From: Caenimonas koreensis DSM 17982
Lineage (GTDB): Bacteria; Pseudomonadota; Gammaproteobacteria; Burkholderiales; Burkholderiaceae_C
Direction of reading: 5' to 3'
Length of the DNA stretch: 64,000 nucleotides
Assembly (NCBI RefSeq): GCF_009646335.1
Contig: NZ_WJBU01000006.1
Coordinates: 186,001 to 250,000 of the forward strand
Below the pieces are notes generated by a model, which saw nothing but the letters and a program-made list of their open reading frames with translations, had not been told where the DNA came from and searched no databases. The translations under genes were made by a program, and so were the position numbers. Shown here piece after piece: positions 1-9,083 of this stretch. How positions within the stretch are numbered: position 1 is the first letter of the stretch; the number at the start of each line of letters is the position of its first letter.

Positions 1-864
1 ACCTGGGCTTCACGTGACGCATTGGCGCAAGTAACGCGGCCCAACAAGCTGGCGGCGTTAGCTGGTGCCAAATCAGCCGTGCCCGGTGCGGTGACGATGG
101 ACAAAGTCACTGACTACAAAGATGCGAGCAGCTACAACAACTTCTACGAATTCGGCACCGACAAGGCCGATCCGGCGAAGAACGCACACACGCTCAAGAC
201 CACGCCGTGGGTTGTTGAGGTCGATGGCCTCGTCAAAAAGCCCGCCAAGTACCAGCTTGAAGACCTGATCAAGCTCTCCGCGCAGGAAGAGCGCATTTAC
301 CGCCTGCGCTGTGTCGAAGGCTGGTCAATGGTCATTCCGTGGGTCGGCTATTCGCTCAGCCACCTGATCCAGAAAGTGGAGCCGCTCGGCAACGCCAAGT
401 ACGTCGAGTTCATCTCGCAGGCCGATCCGAAGACGATGCCCTTTGTTGGCTCGCGCGTGCTCGATTGGCCGTATGTTGAAGCGCTGCGCATGGATGAGGC
501 GATGAATCCGCTGACTCTGCTCACGTTCGGCATGTATGGCGAAGTGCTGCCCAATCAGAACGGCGCACCGGTGCGTCTTGTGGTGCCGTGGAAATATGGC
601 TTCAAGAGCGGCAAGAGCCTGGTGCGCATCCGCTTCACGGACCGCGAGCCGAAGACCGCGTGGAACAAGGCGGCAGCCAATGAATACGGCTTCTATTCGA
701 ACGTGAATCCCGATGTGGATCACCCGCGCTGGTCACAAGCCACTGAGCGCCGCATCGGCGAAGACGGCCTGTTCGCCAAGAAGCGCAAGACGCTGATGTT
801 CAACGGGTACGAAGCTCAGGTGGGCCAGCTCTACGCCGGCATGGACCTGAAGAAGAACTTTTGA
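1..864 (+). CDS. msrP: Protein-methionine-sulfoxide reductase catalytic subunit MsrP (5' end outside window)
   Basis: Periplasmic molybdopterin enzyme that repairs oxidised methionine in envelope proteins, working with the membrane haem protein MsrQ. The frame is open from base 1 (codons acc tgg gct), so the gene begins upstream. The TTG at 22 is probably an internal leucine, and the Tat signal peptide lies outside the window. The visible part carries oxidoreductase molybdopterin-binding features: the [14 protein letters not shown] segment, whose cysteine is the expected molybdenum ligand, then the [20 protein letters not shown] segment and a C-terminal [16 protein letters not shown] block typical of YedY/MsrP. 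Its stop overlaps the msrQ start (ATGA), so the two are translated as a pair. The assignment is secure; only the N-terminus is missing. Confidence 0.93.
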   Translation, partial: TWASRDALAQVTRPNKLAALAGAKSAVPGAVTMDKVTDYKDASSYNNFYEFGTDKADPAKNAHTLKTTPWVVEVDGLVKKPAKYQLEDLIKLSAQEERIYRLRCVEGWSMVIPWVGYSLSHLIQKVEPLGNAKYVEFISQADPKTMPFVGSRVLDWPYVEALRMDEAMNPLTLLTFGMYGEVLPNQNGAPVRLVVPWKYGFKSGKSLVRIRFTDREPKTAWNKAAANEYGFYSNVNPDVDHPRWSQATERRIGEDGLFAKKRKTLMFNGYEAQVGQLYAGMDLKKNF

Positions 865-1520
865 TGGGCGCCGCGAAGGCCCTGTTGCACCCAGCTGCGA
901 AGCCAGCGGTTTTCTTGCTGGCTTTGTTGCCTCTCGTGTGGCTGGTCTATGCGGCATTCACCAACAATCTGGGCGCAAATCCAGCAGAGCACCTCATACG
1001 CTCATTGGGTGACTGGACGCTGCGCTTTCTCTGCCTCACACTGGCCATCACGCCGCTGCGCGTCGTGACCAAAACGCCGGCGCTGGCGCGCTTTCGGCGC
1101 ATGCTCGGCCTCTTCACATACTTCTACGTCGTCTTGCACTTGCTCGGGTACGCGTGGTTCGACATGGGTTTGGACCTCGCCGATATCGCCAAGGACATCG
1201 CGAAGCGGCCCTTCATCCTGGTGGGCTTTGCCGGGTTCGTGCTGCTGACGCCACTGGCCGCAACGTCTTTCAACCGGGCGATCAAGGCGATGGGTGCGCG
1301 CCGCTGGCAGTTGCTGCACAAGCTGGTTTATGCGGTGGCCGGCCTGGGCATCCTGCACTTCTTCTGGATGCGCGCCGGCAAAAACAACTTTGCGGAAGTT
1401 GCTGTTTACGCGGCCATCCTCGCCGTGCTGCTCGGCTGGCGCGTCGTGCAGTTCGCCCGGCTCAGGTCGGCAGGCGCTCCGCGCGCATCTGGTCAGCCGC
1501 CGTCTCGCGTTCGCGGATAA
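864..1520 (+). CDS. msrQ: MsrQ haem-binding membrane subunit of the MsrPQ methionine sulfoxide reductase
   Basis: Inner-membrane b-type haem protein that passes electrons to periplasmic MsrP. The 218-residue product has several hydrophobic segments (starting with FLLALLPLVWLVYAAF), a ferric-reductase-like core and histidines placed for haem binding in YVVLHLLGYAWF, RWQLLHKLVYAVAG and LGILHFFW. I chose ATG 864, which overlaps the msrP stop; a TTG lies one codon earlier. The last 59 bases overlap the 3' end of lysA on the other strand, so the C-terminal tail after roughly residue 199 is encoded antisense to lysA and is low-complexity. Family and partner are clear from sequence and neighbour. 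Confidence 0.92.
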   Translation: MGAAKALLHPAAKPAVFLLALLPLVWLVYAAFTNNLGANPAEHLIRSLGDWTLRFLCLTLAITPLRVVTKTPALARFRRMLGLFTYFYVVLHLLGYAWFDMGLDLADIAKDIAKRPFILVGFAGFVLLTPLAATSFNRAIKAMGARRWQLLHKLVYAVAGLGILHFFWMRAGKNNFAEVAVYAAILAVLLGWRVVQFARLRSAGAPRASGQPPSRVRG

Positions 1521-2739
1521 GCCAGGACTTCTCGCCTTCGACCAGCACTTCAGCTGCGCGGCCTCGCGTGTTGTAGTTGCTGGCCATGCTCATGCAATAT
1601 GCGCCGGCGGACATCACGGCGAGCATGTCGCCGGTTTGCACGGCTAAAGCGCGGTCACGGCCGATCCAGTCGCCGCTCTCGCATACGGGGCCGACCACGT
1701 CGTAATGCGTCGCGAGCTCGCTGCGGCGCGTCACCGGCTCGATCATGTGAAAGGCCTGGTACATGGCGGGGCGCGGCAGGTCGTTCATCGCCGCGTCCAC
1801 GATGCAGAAGTTCTTGTGCTCGCCCGGCTTGAGGTACAGCACTTCAGTCACGCACACGCCGGCATTGCCCACCAGCGAGCGGCCCGGCTCGATCATGAAC
1901 TCACGATCGCCGAACCCACGCGCGTCGAGCTTGGCAAAGAGCTTGGCCCACAGCGCATCGGCAGCAGGCGGCTGGTCTGCGTCGTAGGAAATTCCAAGCC
2001 CGCCGCCAAAGTCGATGTGCCGCAATGGAATGCCCGCCGCCTCGATCGATTGAACGAGGTCGAGCACACGATCCATTGCGTCGAGGTAGGGCGACTCGTC
2101 GGTGATCTGCGAGCCGATGTGACAGTCGATGCCGACGACTCGCAGCGCCTTGCGCGACGCAGCCCGCTGGTAGGCGGCCAGCGTGCGCTCATGCGCAATG
2201 CCGAACTTGTTGCCCTTCAGGCCGGTTGAGATATACGGATGCGTCTTCGGGTCAACGTCCGGATTGACGCGGATGCTCACGGGCGCAACCTTGCCCGCAG
2301 CGGCGGCGACTTCGTTGAGCACTTCCAGCTCGGCTTCGCTCTCGACGTTGAAGCAGCCAATGCCGACATCGAGTGCGCGCTTCATTTCCGCGCGTGTCTT
2401 GCCGACGCCCGAGAAAATGATGTCCTTGCCCTGAGCGCCGACGGCCAGCACACGTTCGAGTTCACCGCCGGAGACGATATCGAAGCCGCAGCCCGCCTGC
2501 GCAAAAACCTGCAGGACGCCAAGCGAGGAATTCGCCTTCATCGCGTAGCAGATCTTCGACTTGCGGCCCGCGAAGCCCCGCTGGTATGCAGCGAGCGCGT
2601 CGAGCATGGATGACTTCGAGTAGATGAACAGCGGCGTGCCGTGGCGGCGCGCGAGATCGGCGACACGCACGCCCTCGACGAAGAGGTCGCTTGCGCGATA
2701 GGCGAAGTGAGGGTGGCCGGGCAGGAGTGACTCGCTCAT
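1462..2739 (-). CDS. lysA: Diaminopimelate decarboxylase
   Basis: PLP-dependent fold-III decarboxylase that converts meso-diaminopimelate to L-lysine, the last step of lysine synthesis, in the cytoplasm. The 425-residue length is normal. The PLP lysine is K68 in the CYAMKAN motif; a glycine-rich phosphate-binding loop follows in HIDFGGGLGISYD; the catalytic cysteine is C353 in PVCESGDW; substrate contacts are expected in IEPGRSLVGNAG. Its ATG overlaps the stop of the upstream lipoprotein gene (ATGA), so the two form an operon. Its 3' end overlaps msrQ convergently by 59 bases. Confidence 0.97.
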   Translation of the reverse strand: MSESLLPGHPHFAYRASDLFVEGVRVADLARRHGTPLFIYSKSSMLDALAAYQRGFAGRKSKICYAMKANSSLGVLQVFAQAGCGFDIVSGGELERVLAVGAQGKDIIFSGVGKTRAEMKRALDVGIGCFNVESEAELEVLNEVAAAAGKVAPVSIRVNPDVDPKTHPYISTGLKGNKFGIAHERTLAAYQRAASRKALRVVGIDCHIGSQITDESPYLDAMDRVLDLVQSIEAAGIPLRHIDFGGGLGISYDADQPPAADALWAKLFAKLDARGFGDREFMIEPGRSLVGNAGVCVTEVLYLKPGEHKNFCIVDAAMNDLPRPAMYQAFHMIEPVTRRSELATHYDVVGPVCESGDWIGRDRALAVQTGDMLAVMSAGAYCMSMASNYNTRGRAAEVLVEGEKSWLIRERETAADQMRAERLPT

Positions 2740-3011
2740 GGGCGAGGTACCGGGTTGGCCTGGCCGGTCGGCGTGACGCTCGCGGGTGCGGGTGCAGGTG
2801 CAGGTGCAGGCGAGGCAGCAGAGGCGCTCGCCGCAGGAGCGCGCGACGGACTGATGATCTCAGGTAATGTGGCCCGGTCTTTCGCGGCTTCCCCTTGCGG
2901 CAAGTAGAGCTTGCCTTTCTGGCCGCATGCCGTGAGCGAGGCGACCACTATGAGCGCAAGGACAAGCTGCGCAGGTCGCCGCGTCACTAGAATTTGGAAA
3001 ACATCAAGCAT
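2736..3011 (-). CDS. lptM: Small LptM-like outer-membrane lipoprotein
   Basis: Short lipoprotein of the LptM/YifL family. LptM in E. coli helps the LptDE lipopolysaccharide translocon mature, and the gene is characteristically found beside lysA and cyaY, as here. The product has a hydrophobic signal segment ([11 protein letters not shown]), the lipobox LTAC and the family hallmark GQKGKLYLP just after the lipidated cysteine. The tail is rich in Ala, Pro and Ser, and part of it ([10 protein letters not shown]) is encoded by a repeat near 2784-2810 that could slip. The start is uncertain: ATG 3011 gives 91 residues, while GTG 2987 gives a more compact signal peptide. A TACAAT box on this strand at 3023-3018 could be the -10 element and would favour the GTG. 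Confidence 0.8.
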   Translation of the reverse strand: MLDVFQILVTRRPAQLVLALIVVASLTACGQKGKLYLPQGEAAKDRATLPEIISPSRAPAASASAASPAPAPAPAPASVTPTGQANPVPRP

Positions 3012-3023
3012 CGCGAAATTGTA

Positions 3024-3350
3024 ATGACCGACACCGAATACCTGGATCACGCCGAAGCTGCGCTCAGCCGCATCGAGGCTTCATGCGATCGCCTCAATGA
3101 CGAGGGCGACGCGGATCTGGACAACCAACGCGTCGGGGGCATGGTGACGATCACGTTCGCGAACAAGTCGCAGATCATCGTGAACCTGCAAAAGCCGTTG
3201 CAGGAAGTGTGGGTCGCCGCCAAGGCTGGCGGCTTTCACTACAAGTTCGACGGCGAGCGCTGGATGGACACCAAAGGCAACGGCGAGCTGTTTGAGAACC
3301 TGTCCCGCTATGCGAGCGAGCAGGGTGGCACCCCGCTCGTGTTCTCATGA
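3024..3350 (+). CDS. cyaY: Iron donor protein CyaY (bacterial frataxin)
   Basis: Small acidic frataxin homologue that binds iron and modulates cysteine-desulfurase activity during iron-sulfur cluster assembly. The 108 residues show an acidic first helix ([15 protein letters not shown]), an acidic stretch [12 protein letters not shown], and the sheet segment [18 protein letters not shown] followed by [16 protein letters not shown], all typical of the family. ATG 3024 was chosen over an upstream in-frame start at 2994 because the extra residues do not resemble frataxin. A TAGAAT box at 2988-2993 is a plausible -10 element. It is transcribed divergently from lptM-lysA and convergently with mrcA. 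Confidence 0.95.
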   Translation: MTDTEYLDHAEAALSRIEASCDRLNDEGDADLDNQRVGGMVTITFANKSQIIVNLQKPLQEVWVAAKAGGFHYKFDGERWMDTKGNGELFENLSRYASEQGGTPLVFS

Positions 3351-3363
3351 AATCTCTGCGCGC

Positions 3364-5856
3364 CTAGTTGCGGAAGAGGTCGAGTATCGACTTGCGCTCC
3401 TCGGTGGGTGACGCTGGGGGGCGGCCCGGCGGCAGGCCGTCAGAATTGAGCAGGCTCTTGTCTTCTGGTGAGCGAGGTGCAGGAGCACCCGCAGTGCCCG
3501 CAACTGCCGGGACAACCGGGCTGCCCGGACCTGCTTCCATGGAAGTGCCACCCACGTTGCTCACGCCACCGCCGCGCGAATACTCGTCGTAGTACCACTC
3601 GCCGCCAATATTGACGACGCCTTCTGGCGCCTTCGGCTCCATCACGGGCACGCCCTTGAGCGCTGTCTCCATGAAATTGATCCACACGGGCAGGCTCAGG
3701 CCGCCACCGGTTTCGCGGTCGCCCAGCGAGCGCGGCGTGTCATAGCCCATCCACACGATGGCCACCAAATTGGGCTGGAAGCCGTTGAACCAGGTATCGA
3801 TCGAGTCGTTGGTCGTGCCTGTCTTGCCGTACAGGTCCGGGCGCTTGAGCATGGCTTGCGCGCGCGCGGCGGTGCCCGAGCGTGCCACTTCCTGCAGCAG
3901 GCGCTCCATGATGAATGCGTTGCGCGCGTCAATGGCGCGCACAGACTCATTGGGCAGCGGCGGCTGGCTTTCCACCAGGGTCTTGCCGCGCTGATCGGTG
4001 ATCTTGGTGATCAGCCACGGGTTGACCCGGTAGCCCCCATTGGCGAACACGGCATAACCCGTCGCCATCTGCATGGGAGTGACCGAGCCCGCGCCCAGTG
4101 CCATGGTGAGGTAAGGCGGATGCTTCTCGGCGTCGAAGCCGAATCGGGTGATCCAGTCCTGCGCGTTCTGGGCACCCACGGCTTGCAGCACGCGGATCGA
4201 CACCATGTTCTTGGATTTCGCCAGCGCCGTGTGCAGCGGCATCGGCCCTTCGAACTTTCCGTCGTAGTTCTTCGGCTCCCATGGCTGGCCGCCCGTGACC
4301 CCCGCATCAAAGAAAAGGGGTGCGTCGTTGACCACCGTGGTCGGCGTGAAGCCCTTTTCGAGCGCGGCGGAGTAAATGAACGGCTTGAAGCCCGAGCCGG
4401 GCTGGCGCCACGCCTGCGTGACGTGGTTGAACTTGTTCTTGTTGAAATCAAAGCCGCCCACCAGCGCGTGGATGCCGCCATCGCGCGGATCGATGGCGAC
4501 GAACGCGCCTTCGACTTCCGGAATCTGCGTAATTTCCCACGCGCCCTTGGGCGTGCGAACCACCCTGATCACGGCACCCTTGCGCAACTTGATCTTGGGC
4601 GGGGCCTTGTCGGACAAGCCCGACTGCGCAGGCCGCAGGCCCTCACCTGTAATTTCCACGCGCTCGCTGTTCTGGCGCACGGCAAGAATTCGCTTGGGCG
4701 TGGCTTCAAGCACGACGGCGGCCATCACATCACCGTTGTCAGGATGCTCGGCAAGCGCGTCGTCGATCGCCTCATCGGCCTCTTTCTGGTTGTCAGGCAG
4801 GTCGATGAACTCTTCGGGGCCGCGGTAGATCTGGCGGCGCTCGTAATCCATGATTCCCTTGCGCAGCGCTTTGTAAGCCGCTTCCTGTTCGACCGCATTG
4901 ACGGTCGTGTATACGTTCAGGCCGCGGGTGTAGGCGTCGTCCCCGTATTGCGAATACACGAGCTGGCGCACCGTCTCGGCAATGTACTCGGCGTGCGCTT
5001 TCGTGTTGTCAGTGCCCACGCGGATCTTCAGCTCCTGCGCTCTGGCGGCTTCTGCCTCCCCTGTAGTGATGAAGCCGTTCTCCAGCATGCGGTCGATGAT
5101 GTACTGCTGGCGTGCGCGCGCCCGGCTCGGATTGGTGATCGGGTTGTAGGCCGACGGCGCCTTCGGCAGGCCGGCAAGCATCGCCGCTTCGGCAATGGTC
5201 AGGTCTTTCATGGGCTTGCCGAAGTAGGCCTCGGCCGCCGCCGCGAACCCATAGGCCCGGTTGCCCAGGAAGATCTGGTTCATATAGATCTCGAGGATCT
5301 GGTCCTTGGTCAGCTGATGCTCGAGCTTGAACGTCAGCAGCACCTCGTAAAGCTTTCGGGTGAAAGTCTTCTCCGACGACAGGTAAACATTGCGGGCCAC
5401 CTGCATGGTGATCGTGGAGGCGCCCTGGCTCTTGGCGCGGCCGAGATTGGCCAGCCCGGCACGCATCAGGCCCCGGTAATCGACGCCGCCGTGCGAATAG
5501 AACCGTGAGTCCTCGATGGCGAGCACGGCATCTTTCATCACCTTGGGGATCTGGTCGATGGGCGTGAGGTTGCGGCGCTCCTCGCCGAATTCGCCGATGA
5601 GCACGTTGTCGGCCGAATAGATGCGCAACGGCAACTTGGGCCGGTAATCCGACAGGTCGGACACATCGGGCAGGTTCGGATAAGCCACAGCCAGTGCGAC
5701 GCCGATGACGATCAGGATGGAGACCAGGCCCGCCAGGGCAATGCCGCCTGTCCACATGGCGAACCGGGCGAGCGCGCGTCGCCAGCCGGTCAGGCCGAAC
5801 GTGTCGCGCCGGGGTTGTGACGACGCGGAATTGTCGGCAGGGGAATCAGAAGGCAT
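3364..5856 (-). CDS. mrcA: Penicillin-binding protein 1A, bifunctional transglycosylase/transpeptidase
   Basis: Class A PBP that polymerises lipid II and cross-links peptidoglycan in the periplasm, anchored by one N-terminal membrane segment (about residues 36-58). The GT51 glycosyltransferase domain shows its catalytic glutamate, E115, in AVLAIEDSRFYSHGG. An OB-like insert separates it from the transpeptidase domain, which carries SGFK (SxxK) in RQPGSGFKPFIYSA, SKN in LAKSKNMVS and KTG in LYGKTGTTND. The 830-residue length fits PBP1a, and the Gly/Pro-rich C-terminal tail is probably disordered. It is divergent from pilMNOPQ, a common Burkholderiales arrangement. A TATAAT element on this strand (5891-5886) sits about 30 bases before the ATG. 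Confidence 0.97.
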   Translation of the reverse strand: MPSDSPADNSASSQPRRDTFGLTGWRRALARFAMWTGGIALAGLVSILIVIGVALAVAYPNLPDVSDLSDYRPKLPLRIYSADNVLIGEFGEERRNLTPIDQIPKVMKDAVLAIEDSRFYSHGGVDYRGLMRAGLANLGRAKSQGASTITMQVARNVYLSSEKTFTRKLYEVLLTFKLEHQLTKDQILEIYMNQIFLGNRAYGFAAAAEAYFGKPMKDLTIAEAAMLAGLPKAPSAYNPITNPSRARARQQYIIDRMLENGFITTGEAEAARAQELKIRVGTDNTKAHAEYIAETVRQLVYSQYGDDAYTRGLNVYTTVNAVEQEAAYKALRKGIMDYERRQIYRGPEEFIDLPDNQKEADEAIDDALAEHPDNGDVMAAVVLEATPKRILAVRQNSERVEITGEGLRPAQSGLSDKAPPKIKLRKGAVIRVVRTPKGAWEITQIPEVEGAFVAIDPRDGGIHALVGGFDFNKNKFNHVTQAWRQPGSGFKPFIYSAALEKGFTPTTVVNDAPLFFDAGVTGGQPWEPKNYDGKFEGPMPLHTALAKSKNMVSIRVLQAVGAQNAQDWITRFGFDAEKHPPYLTMALGAGSVTPMQMATGYAVFANGGYRVNPWLITKITDQRGKTLVESQPPLPNESVRAIDARNAFIMERLLQEVARSGTAARAQAMLKRPDLYGKTGTTNDSIDTWFNGFQPNLVAIVWMGYDTPRSLGDRETGGGLSLPVWINFMETALKGVPVMEPKAPEGVVNIGGEWYYDEYSRGGGVSNVGGTSMEAGPGSPVVPAVAGTAGAPAPRSPEDKSLLNSDGLPPGRPPASPTEERKSILDLFRN

Positions 5857-5885
5857 GAAGTTTCTCTTGGAGCGTCGTCTGGGTC

Positions 5886-5891
5886 ATTATA
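5886..5891 (-). promoter_or_regulatory. Candidate -10 box for mrcA
   Basis: The reverse strand reads TATAAT here, about 30 bases upstream of the mrcA ATG. No convincing -35 hexamer is visible at 16-18 bases, so this is a -10-only suggestion. Confidence 0.35.
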
Positions 5892-6039
5892 AAAATGGGG
5901 GCTGATCGCGCGGAGCCTGACCATCATGCGCGAAGGTCATCTGTAAGGAGGTATTTCCGCGCCGGGCTTTTTGCTCTTGCAGGCCCCAAGCACGTAGGGT
6001 TTTGGCAACGGTCTCATGGGTCCAAACAGGAAAAAACCT

Positions 6040-6068
6040 TTGAGAGACAAGGATGTTACTGCTAGCAT
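6040..6068 (+). promoter_or_regulatory. Candidate sigma-70 promoter for pilMNOPQ
   Basis: TTGAGA at 6040-6045 and TAGCAT at 6063-6068 are separated by exactly 17 bases, and the predicted start falls about 50 bases before the pilM TTG codon. Within the 269-base mrcA-pilM divergent spacer this is the best spaced pair I could find. The rest of the spacer shows nothing I can name. Confidence 0.35.
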
Positions 6069-6125
6069 TCAACGTGAAATCTTAAGTTTGGTTACGCCTA
6101 GCAGTCCGCGTTTCAGGAGACCGAG

Positions 6126-7205
6126 TTGAACGCTTTGAGTTCGCTGTTTAGCCGTCAGGCGGCTCCCTTGCTGGGTTTGGATATCAGCTCTTCCAGCGTG
6201 AAGCTGGTCGAGCTTGGCAGGGACAAAGAAGGCAACCTCATTCTTGAGCGTTGCGCTATCGAGCCGCTTGAGCGCGGCTGGATCACCGACGGAAACGTCG
6301 AAAAATTCGAGGAAGTCGCCGAGGCGATGCGTCGCGTCGTCAAGAAAAGCGGCACCCGCACCAAGAGTGTGGCCATGGCACTGCCGCCCTCAGCAGTGAT
6401 CACCAAGAAGATCGTGCTGCCGGGTGGGTTGTCCGAGCAGGAGCTTGAGGTCCAGGTCGAGGCCGAAGCCAATCAGTACATCCCGTTCTCGCTCGACGAA
6501 GTGAGTCTAGACTTCTGTGTCATCGGGCCCAGCAATAACTCCCAGGGCGACGTCGAAGTACTGATCGCTGCCTCCCGCAAGGAAAAGGTCCAGGATCGTC
6601 AGGGTCTGGCCGAGGCCGCAGGCCTCAAGCCCATGATCATCGACGTCGAGTCGTACGCCTCGCGTCTGGCTGCAGGCCGCCTGATCCAGTCGCTGCCTAA
6701 CCAGGGTGTCGACACGATGGTGGCGTTGTTCGAAGTCGGCGCCTTCACCACCAGCATGCAGGTCATTCGCAACGACGAAGTGCTGTATGACCGGGACCAG
6801 GCATTCGGTGGCGCCCAGCTCACCCAGCTGATCGTTCGCCAATACGGCTTTTCGCCGGAAGAAGCTGAAAGCAAGAAGCGCAACGGGGACCTGCCGGAAG
6901 ACTACGAGACAGGCGTGCTCAAGCCCTTCGTGGATGGCATGGCCCAGGAAGTGGCTCGCGCGATGCAGTTCTTCTTCACCAGCACACCCCACAATCGCGT
7001 CGACTACGTCATGCTCGCAGGCGGTTCCGCCGCACTGCCCGGGCTGACAGACGCCGTCACGCTGCAGACCTCATTCCCCTGCAACCTGGCGAACCCGTTC
7101 GAGGGCATGAAGGTCGGCGAGGGTGTCCGCGAAAAGAAGATGCGCCGTGAAGCGCCTTCCTATCTCACCTCGTGTGGCCTGGCGATGCGGAGGTTCTTGC
7201 AGTGA
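6126..7205 (+). CDS. pilM: Type IV pilus inner-membrane platform protein PilM
   Basis: Actin-like cytoplasmic ATP-binding protein that binds the N-terminal tail of PilN and couples the pilus motor to the PilNO platform. The 359 residues show the actin-fold phosphate loops (LGLDISSSSVKLVEL near the N-terminus and FEVGAFTTSMQVI near residue 200) and the adenosine motif MLAGGSAALPGLTDAV. The likely start is TTG 6126, preceded by an AGGAGACCGAG Shine-Dalgarno region. First gene of pilMNOPQ; its stop overlaps the GTG of pilN. Confidence 0.96.
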   Translation: MNALSSLFSRQAAPLLGLDISSSSVKLVELGRDKEGNLILERCAIEPLERGWITDGNVEKFEEVAEAMRRVVKKSGTRTKSVAMALPPSAVITKKIVLPGGLSEQELEVQVEAEANQYIPFSLDEVSLDFCVIGPSNNSQGDVEVLIAASRKEKVQDRQGLAEAAGLKPMIIDVESYASRLAAGRLIQSLPNQGVDTMVALFEVGAFTTSMQVIRNDEVLYDRDQAFGGAQLTQLIVRQYGFSPEEAESKKRNGDLPEDYETGVLKPFVDGMAQEVARAMQFFFTSTPHNRVDYVMLAGGSAALPGLTDAVTLQTSFPCNLANPFEGMKVGEGVREKKMRREAPSYLTSCGLAMRRFLQ

Positions 7206-7867
7206 TCCTGATCAACCTGTTGCCGCACCGGGAGGCGGCCCGCAAGCGCCGACGTGATGCGTTCTACGCAGCGCTGGGCGCCTCGGCGCTCGCAGGCGGT
7301 GTGATCGCCGGCGTGATCTACCTCTGGTACGCCGCGCAGATTTCCAGCCAGCAGAGCCGCAACACCGTCCTTCAGACGGAAATCAAGCGGCTGGAAGCCC
7401 AGATCAAGGACATTGCAAACCTGCAGGCCGAAATTGCCGCACTGCGTGCGCGGCAACAGGCGGTCGAAGACCTGCAGGCCGACCGCAACATGCCGGTCCA
7501 CCTGCTCAACGAACTGGTCAGGCAGTTGCCTGACGGCGTGTACGTCACGAGCCTCAGGCAGGAAAACCAGGTCGTCACCATCACGGGCATGGCCCAGTCG
7601 AACGAGCGCGTGTCCGAGCTGCTGCGCAACCTGGGCTCCAAGAGCGCCTGGCTCTCGCGCCCTGAACTGGTTGAAATCACTGCGGCGCAGGTAGCGCTCA
7701 CCCCGCGCGACCAGCGGCGGGTGTCCAGCTTTGTGATGCGCCTGCGCCTGCTGCGCGCCAGCGAGGCCCAGAAAGCCGCTGCTGCTGGCAGTGGCGCCTC
7801 CGCCGCCGTTGCACCCGCATCGGCAGCTTCAGCTTCGGCCGCCGCTTCCGGCCCCGCCAAGACCTGA
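7202..7867 (+). CDS. pilN: Type IV pilus assembly protein PilN
   Basis: Bitopic inner-membrane protein of the pilus alignment subcomplex; pairs with PilO and binds PilM through its cytoplasmic tail. GTG 7202 was chosen because it overlaps the pilM stop (GTGA) and puts the conserved PilM-binding motif INLLPHREA at the N-terminus. A single membrane helix (about residues 23-43) is followed by a coiled coil (KRLEAQIKDIANLQAEIAALRAR) and a ferredoxin-like periplasmic domain. The last 30 or so residues are nearly all Ala, Ser and Gly. Length is 221 residues. Confidence 0.95.
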   Translation: MILINLLPHREAARKRRRDAFYAALGASALAGGVIAGVIYLWYAAQISSQQSRNTVLQTEIKRLEAQIKDIANLQAEIAALRARQQAVEDLQADRNMPVHLLNELVRQLPDGVYVTSLRQENQVVTITGMAQSNERVSELLRNLGSKSAWLSRPELVEITAAQVALTPRDQRRVSSFVMRLRLLRASEAQKAAAAGSGASAAVAPASAASASAAASGPAKT

Positions 7868-7872
7868 TCGCC

Positions 7873-8544
7873 ATGGCAACCATCAAGACCCCAAAAATCG
7901 ATACCGCAGCGCTGCAACAGGCGCTCGTCGGACAGTTCCGTGGCCTGAACCCGGAAGACCCGTCCTCCTGGCCGATCCTGCCGCGCGCACTTCTGTGCCT
8001 GGTACTCATGATCGGCATCGTGGTGGCGCTCTGGTTCTCGTGGCTGAGCAGTTCCGCGGACGAACTCGAAGTCGAGCAGAAGAAGGAGCTCACCCTTCGC
8101 GATGACTACAAGAAAAAACTCGCCGAAGCCGTCAACCTGGACGCACTGAAGAAACAGCGCAACCAGGTCCAGCAATACGTGACGCAGCTTGAAAAGCAGC
8201 TGCCGAGCAAGGCTGAAATGGATGCCCTGCTGTCCGACATCAACCAGGCGGGCCTGGGTCGCAGCCTGAATTTCGAGCTGTTCCGACCGGGCAACGTGAG
8301 CGTCAAGGAATACTACGCCGAGTTGCCTATTGCACTGCGCGTCACGGGCAGGTTCCACGACGTAGGCGCGTTTGCCTCTGACATTGCCAACCTCTCGCGA
8401 ATCGTGACGCTCAATAACGTCGCGGTGGTTCCGGGCGGCGGCGGCATCCTCACCATGGATGCCACGGCCAAGACCTTCCGCTACCTCGACTCCGAAGAAG
8501 TCGCGGCCCAGCGCAAGGCTGCACCAGGAGCGGCCAAGAAATGA
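7873..8544 (+). CDS. pilO: Type IV pilus assembly protein PilO
   Basis: Partner of PilN in the inner-membrane alignment subcomplex; its periplasmic domain binds PilP. The 223 residues comprise a short cytoplasmic segment ending NPEDPSSWPILPR, one membrane helix (LLCLVLMIGIVVALWFSWL), a coiled coil rich in Lys and Glu (LEVEQKKELTLRDDYKKKL) and the PilO core with LPSKAEMDALLSDINQAGL and VTGRFHDVGAFASDIANL. It starts five bases after pilN and overlaps pilP by four bases. Confidence 0.96.
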   Translation: MATIKTPKIDTAALQQALVGQFRGLNPEDPSSWPILPRALLCLVLMIGIVVALWFSWLSSSADELEVEQKKELTLRDDYKKKLAEAVNLDALKKQRNQVQQYVTQLEKQLPSKAEMDALLSDINQAGLGRSLNFELFRPGNVSVKEYYAELPIALRVTGRFHDVGAFASDIANLSRIVTLNNVAVVPGGGGILTMDATAKTFRYLDSEEVAAQRKAAPGAAKK

Positions 8545-9083
8545 ACGCGACCAGGATTTCGATGGCGGTTTCAGTGGCGCTGCTCGTGTCGGCCTGCGGG
8601 CAGTCCGGGCAGGAAGAATTGCAGGAGTGGATGAACGAGCAGCGGGCCCAGACCAAGCCGCGCGTGCAGCCTATTCCCGAGCCCAAGAAGTTCACGCCGC
8701 AGGCCTACACACAGGAAAGCGCGACCGACCCGTTCAGCACACAGAAGCTCACGCAGGCGCTCAAGAGCGAGTCGTCGCAATCGACGTCGAATGCCGCGCT
8801 GGTCGCGCCTGAGCTCGCCCGCCGCAAGGAGCCGCTCGAAGCCTTCCCGCTCGATGCCATGAAGATGGTCGGCATGATGTTGCGCGACGGCAATCCCGTA
8901 GGCCTGGTCAAGGTGGACAACCTGCTCTACCAGGTCAAGCCGGGCATGTATCTCGGCCAGAACTACGGAAAGATTGTGAAGGTGAGCGAGACAGAGGTGG
9001 TGCTGCGCGAGATCGTGCAGGACGCCGCCGGCGAGTGGATTGAACGCCCAGCTACATTGAATTTGCAAGAGAGGTCGAAATGA
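8541..9083 (+). CDS. pilP: Type IV pilus lipoprotein PilP
   Basis: Inner-membrane lipoprotein that links the PilNO complex to the PilQ secretin. The 180-residue protein has a signal peptide ending in the lipobox VSAC (lipidated Cys at about residue 19), a proline-rich flexible linker, and a C-terminal beta-sandwich with MVGMMLRDGNPVGLVKVD and YQVKPGMYLGQNYGKIVKV, the hallmark of the family. Starts and stops overlap those of pilO and pilQ by four bases. Confidence 0.96.
   Translation: MNATRISMAVSVALLVSACGQSGQEELQEWMNEQRAQTKPRVQPIPEPKKFTPQAYTQESATDPFSTQKLTQALKSESSQSTSNAALVAPELARRKEPLEAFPLDAMKMVGMMLRDGNPVGLVKVDNLLYQVKPGMYLGQNYGKIVKVSETEVVLREIVQDAAGEWIERPATLNLQERSK

Noticed and set aside
2784-2810. 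GGTGCA-type hexamer repeats in lptM as a phase-variable tract
   Set aside because: The unit is a multiple of three, so slippage would only lengthen the Pro-Ala tail and not switch the gene; the tract is also short.
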